This document shows, piece by piece, positions 23,848 through 35,800 of a DNA stretch of 64,000 bases (position 1 is its first letter; every line of letters begins with the position of its first letter). The stretch comes from Ochotona curzoniae (taxonomy: Eukaryota > Chordata > Mammalia > Lagomorpha > Ochotonidae), in contig NW_024465669.1 in NCBI RefSeq assembly GCF_017591425.1, positions 1-64,000 on the forward strand, in the 5' to 3' direction. The notes below the pieces were generated by a model. It was not told the origin of the DNA, made no database searches, and worked only from the letters and a program-made list of their open reading frames with translations. The position numbers were made by a program, and so were the translations under genes.

Positions 23848-26800
23848 GTGTGTGTTGTGTGTGTTGTGCATGTTTAGGTGTGTGTGTAAATATTTATTGT
23901 AACCTGTGTCTTTATGTAGAATGGAAAGGGAAAAGTGATTCCTTTACTAGTTTTATATCTTTCTTGATGTGTTACATGTGGTATTCAGTCATTTCCATGT
24001 TTTCAGTGCTTCAAAGAATGTGTAATAAAAAAAAATCTCATGTCACCATGTCTCCTGTCTTGGGCAAAAGGAATTACATTGCAGACATAAAAATAAATTC
24101 TAAATCACCAGTTGGGTCTCTATTCAGACTGGCTAGTTATCTGTTAATTGACAGTTCCTTTTGTGGCTGATTACTGACAAGGGAGCATAAACCAAAAGTG
24201 TATGAATTACAAATTTTAGCTGCTTTTAGTGACTACACACATTGATGTGTGTCCATGAAATTTTGCATAAAGTTGTCTTTACTGACACAAAATGTGTGTG
24301 GAATATTTCTTAGCTTGTGAGTTACTTCCTATGTGAAAGACAGGATGTTCTTTTTGTTTAAGAAAACTAATTTTCAAGCATTCTGTTTTTCAGGTTATTC
24401 ATTATAAGAAAAAAGCCCACCAAAATTGGGTAAGTTTCAAATTGCCTTAAAGTTTTTTCTATTTCTTGAAATAAATTCTGCTTTTCCTTCAGGAAGATAA
24501 TGCTGGGGATTTAAATTTATGAAAAAGATAGTATATAAAAACCAGTAGTGGTATTACATTCCATTTGGAGAAATAATACATTATCAAATGGTGGTTATTT
24601 CCCACAGTCTTCTTTTAGCATTTTTCTTCTTCACAAATAGCCTAGAAGAGTGTAAGAGGGTTAGAGAAACTTGTTGCATATGCTCATGTTTGTGTATTTA
24701 CATTTTGGGACATTGGATTGCCCCTTGTTATCTAGAGGAGCCAGAAAGGTCTCTGGATCATTTTACTCAATTGTCAAACAAATTGGATTGGAAAAAGAGC
24801 TAGCTAAAGCCCTTTCTAGTTCTAAAATTGAGGGTTCTATTAAGTGATTCTCAGTGTTGGTAGGAATTAAGGAAAGGGTCATCCGGGGAACTAGTTGTCT
24901 GTGCTGCAGAGAAACTGCATGATGAGGAAGTGAAGTGGCTGTAAGTTTGAGCAGTTAGAAGGAAGAGCAGAGATGGAGCTGTTGACAGTAGCTGTGCACT
25001 GGGAGTGCCTGTCACAGGGAGGTGGAGACAGCATTCAGGGCTGTTTGTCAAGTGCTTGACACTGACAAACATGAAGTCAGTGTTAACTGGTGTTACCATT
25101 GCTATTATAGTGAAAACTTGTAGATGTTAGGCCAGTCTGAGAGTGAAGAATGTAGAGAGAAATTAAATTTAGAAGTAAGAAGTAAATTGCTCTTTGCTTT
25201 CTGTACTTCGCTTGCTGAGAATAGCTGAATAGGATGTCTTTGGTAAATGATTAGGCTCAATTGGGATTCAGGATACAAAATTCAACAATGGCCCTGAGAT
25301 AAGTATCTCAGGAGGAATCAAAGTAAAATAGTGAGGAGCCGAAAAATCCCCGACTTCTTGGAGTAGGCTCCAAAGGTCTGAGAAAAGTAAACTTGGTCTC
25401 AAAAAAAAGCAAAATTGTGACAAAGAACTAAAAAAACCAGCAGTCTTATGATGTAATGGTCAGGAAAAATCAGCCCCTAACTTTATTGTTTTATGATTCT
25501 ATTTGTACCTATTAGTAAGCTATTTTTCAAAATGCTGTATCTGTGATTTTGACCTATAAAAGCCATGTGGTGTAGCGACTGAGTACGGATGTGCCACCCT
25601 CCTGCGTGAGGAACTGGTCTCCGTCCCAGCGCGCTGGCATCTGAATAAATCCTCCTGCTTTTGCATCAAGCCTCACCTTCGTTGATCATTGGGGAGACTC
25701 ACTTTCTCAAGAGTTGGTAAGGCTGCCCTCACTTCGTGTGGCCTTACAAGAGGAGCATAGAATGAGAGAGTGGTATATTGAATGTGAGGTCCCTCCCCTT
25801 TCTGACATTCTGTTTGTTTTGGTTTCAAGAGTTCAAGTGAAGATTCATTAGTGAATTAGCTAGGATCATTATAGATTCAGTTTTCTTCACCATTTCTCAC
25901 CACTTTCTAAATACTTATGCATATTATTTTCAAAATTTATTCATTTTATATGAAAAGACAGATTTACAGAGAACAGGGATACAGAGAGAAAGATCTTCCA
26001 TCAGCTGGTTGACTCCCCAGGTGGTCGCAATGGCTGGAGCTGAGCCAATATGAAGCCAGTTGCCAGGAGCTTGTTTTGAATCTTCCATGAGAGTGTGTGG
26101 TTTCCCAAGGCTTTGTGCCATACATTACTGGTTTCCCCAGGCCACAAACAGGGAGCTGGATGGGAAGTGGAGCAGCTGAAACATGATCTGGTACCCATAT
26201 GAAATCCTGACGCATGCAAGGCAAGAATTTTTTTTTTTTTTAACTATGAGGATGATGTGTATTAAATTATTGCTATTTTGGGCAAGACACTTAAAAGTAG
26301 CTTGCTCATGTTCCTTACTAAACCCGTTTAATAAGTATAAATTGGATTATACCATTTCAGATTTTATGATGAGAAAACAGCCCAAGATCACATAATTAGA
26401 TAGTGCCTGACACCCATGTGGGAGACCCAGATTGAATCCTGGGTTCTTCTTTAGTCTGGCCTGTATCTGGCTGTGTGGCCGATGAGAAGAGAACTGGTGT
26501 TGGAAAAAAAAAAAGGTCTCATTACTATTCAAATAAAAGAATAAGAAAGGTCTTGTGATTATTGCATGCTGTTGATATTCACTAAGTTTTGCAAGCTTTG
26601 TTCTCTGTGACATTTGATTTTATCTTTACCTCCTACTGAATAAAATGGGATATGATTTATGCAGCGCCATGAACTTACTGGAAGTGCAACATGCATTGAT
26701 AATTTCATCTATTTTTTTAAAAAATAGCATTTAGCCACATGCTGCTGAACTGTTTTAGTCCTTTATGGTTTCACAGAGTCATAGTGAATTTTCTGTAGAG

Positions 26801-29800
26801 ATGATCGCCTTGAGGCAACTATGCAAAGCTGCCATGTGTAATGATTCTGAGTCTCTGTTGCAGTTGCCTGAGGCTTGCATCCTCCCACATTGCCCTTAGC
26901 CTCTTACTTGACTAATCAAACAGTCCTCCATCTCACATCAGAGAGCAGCATTCATTGGCAAGTGCACAAGTCATCTCCAGTTTTAGGCCCATGTCATCTG
27001 CTTACCTGAAATATTTCCTTTTTATCTGCATTTCGTTCAAGTGGATGCATACATTGACAGTGATATTTGTATGCTCTAGGATGTTCATGCTCATTTTCAT
27101 CTAACATTTGTCTGCATGTTTCTCCATCTTTTGTTATTTTTCAGTGGGCAGCTCGGTTTGCCGAGAGAGAACTCCATAACTTTAAGAAAGAAAATGTATA
27201 TAAAAGCAAAAAGTAAGTTTCTTAGTGGTAACACTTAACAACTTTTAGCTCTTTTATTGTTACTTTCTTAATTAGGTAATATTATAGGGATAAATAATGA
27301 AATTTCAGTGAATCCAGCATTTTTCACTGTGAAGTATTTACTCGTTTTGACCATTGTTTTAAATACTTAGGTCACCTGATTGTTTAATTTTCCTTCATAA
27401 TGCTTTTTGCATTATATAATTGGTTCCACTTCCCTTTTCCCTATGCAAATTGCCACTGCCCAGTTATTCCTCATCTTCATGAAAAAATGTCATTTGCCTT
27501 ATTGTCAAGTTGACTGCTAAAGCCATGCTTTTCTTCTGTTACGTGTATTAGTAAGATTTTTGTGATGTTATAACACTTGAGAGGAACTTCTTAGGAACGT
27601 AGATTTATTTTGCCTCACAGGAGACACATCATCAAAAACTGTGTGATGTTTTGGGTTCAAGATCTGTTGTGGCACCTGTACAGTAGAGTAGCCATTCATT
27701 ACACAGCCAAGTAGTCTCTTACTCCATCACTATACATTCCCTTAAGCCACAAATAAGTTTGATAACAGATATGATGTTAAAGCAAAGACAAAACTAAACA
27801 AAAATACAGTACCATAGAGTTGAACATATATGCCATTGAATAGCCAATTCATAGGTGATGAAAAGAAAACACAGAAGTCTACTTTTCATGATGGTTTCCT
27901 TATATTAGAGAGAACATATGGCATTTATCCTTTTGGGTTTGACTTATTTTACTGAAGAGGATGGTCTCTAGTTCTGACCATCTAGTTGCAAATGATATGA
28001 TTTCCTTCTTTTTATTGGCTGAGTAGTACTCCATAAAATAGAGGTACCACTCTTTATTTAACCACTCCTCTTTGGATGGGCATCCGCATTGTTTCCATGT
28101 ATTTTCTTCTGTAGATTGTGTTGCTATGGATATAGGATTACAGCTGCCTCTCATATATGCAGTATTCATTTCCTTTGGGTATATTCCTAGTAGTGGGATA
28201 CCTGGTTCCTGAGGCAGGTTCATTTGCAATTCTCTAAGTACTATCTGTGCTGATTTCCACAATTGCCGTACTAGCCTGTACTCCCACCAGCCGTGAAGGA
28301 GGATATTTTTCTTCCCGCTCCCCTGCAAGCAGGTGTTGTTAGTTGAGTTCTGAATGTAGGCCAGTCTGAATGAAGGTAGATGGTACCTCAGCATGGTTTT
28401 AATGTGTATCTCCCTGACTGCTAGGGAGCCTTAGTATCTTTTAATATGTCTGTTAGCCATTGGATCTCTTCTTTTGAAAAAAACCACTGTTTATATCCTT
28501 TGCCCATTTTTCACAGGGTTGCATTATTTATTTATTTATTTTCTGTCCCTGGGTTTCTGAAGCTCTTTGTAAATCCTGGACATTAGTCCCCTATCACCTG
28601 TGTAATTTGCAAAAATTTTCTCCTATTCTGTTAATTGCCTCTTCATTTTGTTAATCATTTCCTTTTCTGTATGGAAGATTTTTAGTCCCATTTATTTATT
28701 TATTTTGTCTTTGACTACCTATGATTTTGGGGTCTTTTCTAAGAAGTCTGGTTCCATTCCTATTCCTAGGAGAGAGCTCCCTCTATTTTTCTTTAATACT
28801 TTGATGGTTTCTGGGTGTAGATTTAGGTCCTTGAACCATTTAGAGCTGATTTTTTGTACAATGTGGCAAGTGCAGGTCTTGTTTCTTGATTCTGCAGGCT
28901 GCTATCCAGTTGTCCCAACAGCATTTGTTGAATTGCCAAGAATTTTTTTTCCTGGATTATTTTCCGTTTTCTTGTCAAAGAGTAGTTGGTAATACATGTG
29001 TGGGTTCCCTTCTGATGTTTCTACTCTATTCCATTGATATTCTCCTCTGTTTCTGTACCAGTACCAGACTGTGTTGATGACCATTGCACTGTAGTATGTC
29101 TTGAGGTCTGGAACTGTGATTCCCTCTGCTTGATTTTTATTCTTCAGGATAGCTTTGGGTATTCGTGGTCTCTTGTGTTTCCAGACAATTTTTGTATCTT
29201 CTATTTCTGAAAGAATGCTGTTGGCATTTTGATTGGGATTGCATTGATTCTATATATTACTTTTGTTAATATGGACATTTTGATGATGTTGATCCTGCCA
29301 ATCCAGGAATATGGTAAATTTCTCCACTTTTCAATGTCTTCTTCTGTTTCCCTTTTAAATGTTTTATACTTTTCATCATAGAGGTCTTCCACATATTTGA
29401 TTAGCTTAATACCTCGATATTTAAGATTCCTCTCTGCTTTAGGGACTGTATTTACAATTTCCTTCTCAGCCATGGAATTATTTGTGTACACTAGTGCCAT
29501 TGATTTATGTTCATTAATTTGTATCCTGCTGCCCTGCCAAAGTCTCTTATGAGATCCAGTAGTGTCTTGACTGAGTTTTTTGATTCTCCTATGTAGAGGA
29601 TCATTTCATCTGCAAATCATTTCATCAGTTTCTCATTTCCAATTTGAATTCCTTTGATTTCGTTTTCTTGCCTAATAGCTTTGTTACGGACATCCAATAC
29701 TATATTGGATAATAATGGTGACAGTGGACATCCCTGTCTAGTTCCAGATTTTAGTGGAAAGACTTCCAGTTTTTCTCTATTTAGTATGATGCTGGCATTG

Positions 29801-32800
29801 GCTTTGATTGTGCTGTAGAATGTTCCTTCGAAACTGATCTTGCTTAGGGTTTCCATCCTATAGCGGTAGTGGATCTTATCAAATGCTTTCTCTGCATCTA
29901 TTGAGATGATCATAGGTTTTTTCAATTTGTTGACATTTTGTATCACATTTATTGATTTATGAATATTGAACCTTTCCTGCATGTCTGGGCTGAATCCCAC
30001 CTGGTCCGGGTGAATGATCTGCCTGATGTACTGTCGGTTCCTGTTGGCTAGTATTTTGTTGAGGATCTTTGCATCTTTGTTCATCAAGGATATTGGTCTA
30101 CAGTTCACTTTTTCTGTTGTTTTTCCATCTGGCTTTGGTATTAAGGTGATATTAGATTCATAGAGTTTGGAAGGATTGCCTCCATTTCTGTTGTTTGGAA
30201 AAACTTGTGGAGAATTGGAGTAAATCCTCTTGAATAGTTCCTCTTGAAAAGCTTTTTAGAACTCAGCAGTGAAACCATCTGGTCCAGGACTTTTCTTGGT
30301 TAGAAGGGTTTTAATTTTGAATTCAATTTCAGTCCAATGTATAAGTCTATTTAGGTTGTGAATTGCTTCTTGATTTAGTTTTGTGGCTGTATGTGTCCAA
30401 AAATCTGTCCATCTTTACTGCGTCTTCTGATTTGTTTGCATATAATTGCTTGTAATAGTTCCTAATATTTTCCTGTGTGTCTGAGCTATGTATTGTTATA
30501 TTTTTTCTCATCTCTGATGCTATAGATGCTTATCTTCTCACTCCGTTTTTAATTAGTTGGGCTAGTGGGGAGTCTATTTTGTTGATTTTCTCAAAGAACC
30601 AGCTCTTTAATTTATTGTTCTCATATATAGATCTTTCAGTCTCTCTTTAGCTAATTTCATTTCTTATTTTGATTATTTCATTTTTCCTACTTATTTTGGA
30701 ATTCTTTGCTGTTGTTGTTTGGATCCTTCAATTGTAGGGTTAACTCATTTATTTGGTTCCTTTCCAGTTTCTTAACATAAGCATTGATTGAGATGAACTT
30801 TCCTCTTAACACTGTCTTGATTGTATCCCAAAAGTTTTGGTTTGTTGTGTTGATGCCTTCATTTGTTTCAAGCATTTTTTAAATTTTCCCTTTGTTTTCT
30901 TCTCTAATCCATCAATCATTTAGTAACATATTATTCAGTCTCCATGTGTTTGCAAGTCTTCTTGGGTGTTTTGACTTTTGGTCTCTATCTTCACTCCATG
31001 ATGGTCTGAGAAGATGCATGGTATGATTTCAATTTTTTTTTTAATTCATTGAGGCTTGTTTTGTGGCCTGTAACATGGTCAGTTCTGGAGAAGGTCCCAT
31101 GTACTGATGAAAAAAAAAAAGTGCATTCTCTGTAGGATGAAAGTTTTGGTAGATATCAAGTAAACCCATTTGTTCTAGAGTTTGTGTTGTTTACTTGCTG
31201 AGTTTCACTCTCATGGAACTGTCCATGGATGTTAATGCAGTATTAAAGTCCTCATTATGAATGTATTGGAGTCTATTTCTCCCTTTAAATCCATCAATAT
31301 TTGTTTCACATAGCCAGATGCCTTAGCATTTGGTGCATGTACATTTATTATATTGATCTCTTCTTGCTGAATGGATCCTTTGATCATTAGGTGGTGTCCT
31401 CCTTCATCTCTTTTTTTTTTTTTAATTGTTGCTTACATTGTATTATGTAGTACAGTTTTATAGGCGCTGGGGATTTCCCCCACCCCTCCCATACCCCTCC
31501 CCCCATGGTGGATTCCTCCACCTTGTTGCATAACCATAGTTCAAGTTCAGTTGAGATTCATTGCTTGCAAACACATGCCTAGCATAAAGTTCAGCGTCTT
31601 ATTGTCCAGATAAGTTCAGTGGCCTCTTGGGGAGACCTTCTATGGTCTGAAGATAGGTCTAACAGAGTAAAGATCCGGTCAGTTAAAAGGCCCAACAAGG
31701 CCTCAGTATCAATATACAACATTATGGAATTAATTGACATAGTATTGGGTAAACAATATGTTAAAAATAATGCAAGTTCCATTCTCCGAAACATCTGGGT
31801 TGAGACAGTATCAATGACAGGTTCAAAAAATAACAAACGACCAAACAAAAAATTACAGGTTAAATCAAGGCAAACATGTGGTATCTAATCTTTTGGGATT
31901 CACTCATTTCCCTTAGCATTATAGTTTCCAGTTGTGCCCATTTAGCCACAAAGAACTGCATTTTGTTTTTTTTAATAGCTGAGTAGTATTCCATGGAGTA
32001 GATGAACCAAAGCTTTCTTATCCAATCTTCTGCTGATGGGCGGGCATTTTGGTTGTTTCCATGTTTTTGCAATTACTGATTGTGCTGCAATGAACATAGG
32101 GATGCATGTTGGTTTGTCGTAAAACAGGTGTTTTGGATATATTCCTGGGAGTGCTATTGCTGGGTCATATGGTATGCAGATTTTGAGTTGTTTGAGTGTT
32201 CTCCAGACTGATTTCCATAAAGGCTGTACCAATTTGCAGCTCCACCAGCAGTGGAGTAGGGTTCCCTTTTCCCCGCATCCTCGCCAGCAAGCGTCGTTGG
32301 TGTTCTTGTTTATGTGGGCCAATCTTACTGGTGTTAGGTGGTACCTCATCGATGTTTTAATTTGGATTTCCCTTATTGCTAGGGAGCTGGAACATTTTTT
32401 CATATGTTTGTTTGCCATTTGGACTTGTTCCTTTGTGAAATGTTTGCCCATTTCCCGTGCCCATTTCTTGAGTGGCTTGTTTGTTTTGGTTTTTTGGTTG
32501 TTTTGAAGTTCTTTGTATATCCTGGAAATTAGCCCCCTATCGCCTATATCGTGTGCAAAGATCTTCTCCCACTCTGTGGGTTGCTTTTTTACTTTGTTGA
32601 TTGTTTCTCTTGCTGTACAGAAGCTTCTTAGTTTGATGAGGTCCCATTTGTTTATTCTGTTCTCAACTGCTATTGCTTTTGGTGTCCTTCTTAGAAAGTC
32701 GGGACCTACTCCTAGGTCTTGCAGGGTATTTCCTACATTTTCTTGCAAGAGTTTGAAGGTTTCTGGATGTAGGTTTAGGTTTTTTATCCATGTAGATTGG

Positions 32801-35800
32801 ATCTTGGTGTATGGTGATAGATGTGGGTCTATCTTTTTGTTTCTACAGGCTATCAGCCAGTTGTCCCAACAACATTTACTAAAGAGGCCTTCCCACTTGC
32901 TTGAGTTGTCATTGGTCTTTTTGTCAAAGATTAATTGGTTGTATTTGTGTGGGTTCCCTTTTGGAGCTTCTATTCTATTCCATTGATCTTCCTTTCTGTC
33001 TTTGTGCCAGTACCAGACTGTTTTGATAATCACTGCTCTATAGTATGTCCAGAGGTCCGGGATTGTGATTCCCCCTGCTATCTTCTTATTCTTCAGGATG
33101 GTTCTAGCTATTCGTGGTTTTTTGTGTTTCCAGATGAACTTTTGAATCATTGTATCCAGTTCCGTGAAGAATGTTTTGGGCAATTTGATTGGAATTGCAT
33201 TGAAAATGTATATTGCTTGTGGTAGTATAGACATTTCAATGATATTGATTTTGCCTATCCAGGAGCACGGGATGTTATTCCATCTTTTGAGGTTTTGTTC
33301 AATTTCCTTTTTAAATAGTTTGTAGTTTTCTTCGAATAGGTCTCCTACACTTTTGGTTAGATTTATTCCCAAATACTTCATACTTCTCTCAGCTATTTTG
33401 AATGGTATCCTGTTGGTTAGATCTTCTTCCATCTTGGTGTTATTTGCGTACACTATGGCTGTTGATTTTCGTTCGTTAATTTTGTACCCCGCCACTCTGC
33501 CAAACTCTCGTATAAGTTCTAGCAGTTTCTGTATTGAGTCTCCTGGTTTTTCTATGTATAGGATTATGTCATCTGCATATAGTGAAAGCTTGACTTCTTC
33601 GTTTCCTATACGTATGCCTTTGATTTCTTTTTCTTGTCTTATGGCCTCTGCAAGTACCTCTAGGACTATGTTGAATAGCAGTGGTGATAGCGGGCACCCT
33701 TGTCTTGTTCCAGATCGCAGTGGGAAGGGTTCTAGCTTTTCTCCATTCAGTATGATACTGGCGTTGGGTTTTTCGTAAATTGCTTTGATTATGTTGTGGA
33801 TTTTCCCATCTATGCCTACTTTGGCTAGAGTTTTTAGCATGAAGAGGTGTTGGATTTTGTCGAAAGCTTTTTCTGCATCTATTGAAACTATTATGTGGTT
33901 CTTGTTTTGCAGTTTTTGGATATGGTTTATAACATTTATGGATTTCCAAATGTTGAACCATCCCTGCATTCCAGGGATGAATCCTACTTGATCCAGATGA
34001 ATGATCTGTCTGATGATTTTTTGAATTCTATTGGCTAGGATTTTGTTGAGAATTTTAGCATCAATGTTCATCAGAGAAATAGGTCTGTAGTTTTCCTTCT
34101 CTGATGGTTCTCTGTCCGGTTTTGGGATTAAGGTGATGTTGGCTTCATAGAATGAGTTTGGGAGGGTTGCTTCCTCCTCTATTGTTTTGAAGAGCTTGTA
34201 GAGGATTGGGGTTAGTTCTGTTCGGAATGTTTTGTAGAATTCTGTAGTGAAGCCGTCTGGGCCTGGGCTTTTTTTCGTTGGGAGATCCTTGATGACTGTT
34301 TCAATCTCTACCTCGGTTATGGGTTTATTTAATTCTGCAGTTGCCTCCGGACTGAGTTTTGGTAAGTGATGCTTTTCACATCAAAGTATATGTCATCTGA
34401 TGTAAGAACAGCTTCACCCACACGTTTTTCTTTACCATTTGCTTGGAATATCTTTTCCATCTTTTCCCTTTCAGTTTCCTCTGATCTTTGTTGGTGAGAT
34501 GTGTCTCCTGCAAGCAACAGATAGATGGAGTTTGTCTTTTGATCTAGTCCTCTGATTTATAATGTTTGATTGATAAGTTTAAGCCATTTACATTCAGTGT
34601 TAATATGGATAGGTTGCAGTTTGGTTCTGTCATTTTAGCAATGGGTTGTTATTTGATTTAGTCTTCTGCTAGTCTTTTAGTGGGATGTTCTCCAGATTTG
34701 CCTTTGGTTTTGGTAGTTGCTATTCCTTTTTGCTTTCACGAGAACATCTTTCATATCATTTGCAAGGCAAGTCTAGAAAGCAGTTTCTTGGATTTATCTT
34801 TGCTGTGGAATAATTTTGTTTCATTTTCAAAGACAAAGGAGAGATTTTCAGGATACGGTACTCTGGGCTGAAAATGTTTCCCTTTTTGAATCTGGAATAA
34901 GTCACTCAATTCTCTTCTGGCATTTAGTGTTTCCTCTGAGAGGTCAACTGTGAGTCTGGGGTTCCTCTATAGATCATTCAATTTTTTTTTTTACGTGGTC
35001 ATTTAAGGATCTTTTCTTATGCCCAACTGAAGAGAGCTTGGTTACATGTGTCGTGGTGAGGTTCGCTTTTGATCAACTCTGTTGGGAGTTTTATGACCCT
35101 CCTGTATATTGTTTCCCAATTCTTTTCCAGCTTTGGGAACTTCTCATTTATTATTTCTTTGAATACATCTTTAATCCCAGCTTCTCTTTCTGCACCTTCT
35201 GGAACTTCCATAACTCTTAGGTTGGGTCTTTTAGCCGTATCTTTTAATTCTTGGATACTTTATTTTTTAATTTTTTTTCTTTTAGTTTGACCTTGCTCTG
35301 CTTCCAGCTTTTTGATTGTTTCCTCCTGTTGACAGGAAATATCTTCCAATTCTGAAGTTCTTTCTTCTGCTTCATTCTATTTTTTGAGAGTCTTCATTGT
35401 ACTTTTAATTTGCTCCACTGTGTACTTAATTTCTGATATATCTGCTTTCATTTGATTCATTGCTATTATTTACTTTCTAACATATTCCTTAAATTCCTTG
35501 TGCTTCTCATTGTTTAGAAAGTTTATAATGGGGCCCGGGGGCGTGGCCTAGCAGCTAACATCCTCTCCTTGAACACACTGGATCCCATATGAGCGCCGGT
35601 TCTAATCCTGGCAGTTCCACTTCCCATCCAGCTCCCTGCTTGTGGCCTGGGAAAGCAGTGGAGGATGGCCCAGAGCTTTGGGACCCTGCACCAGTGTGGG
35701 ATACCCGGAAGAAGTTCCTGGTTCCCGGCTTTGGATCAGCACAGTACTGCTGTTGTGGTCACTTGGGGAGTGAATCATTGGACGGAAGATCTTCCTCTCT

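Larger units (their letters stand above)
20437..27720 (+). repeat. Tandem intragenic duplication, unit 2
   Basis: Homologous to units 1, 3 and 4 across E1-E4 and introns. It carries its own insertions: an L1 3' element near 20885-22152 and a solo LTR at 25144-25748. 24588-25140 is nearly identical to unit 3 at 39661-40225, and 26553-27375 to unit 1 at 15853-16702, so its relation to the other units differs along its length. Confidence 0.75.

Noticed and set aside
23817..24170. Open frame starting MCVCVCVC.
   Set aside because: Translation of the TG microsatellite and intron behind E2 copy 2, with no family similarity.
31972..34071. A 699-codon open frame starting at an internal Met could be taken as a cellular gene.
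   Set aside because: It is L1 ORF2 with YADD and the usual RT blocks. The frame continues upstream of the Met to the truncation point, and a frameshift cuts the C-terminus.
31395..34390. Target duplication for the younger L1.
   Set aside because: Left and right flanks inside the old L1 show no convincing repeat. The insertion point is inferred only from continuity of the old L1.
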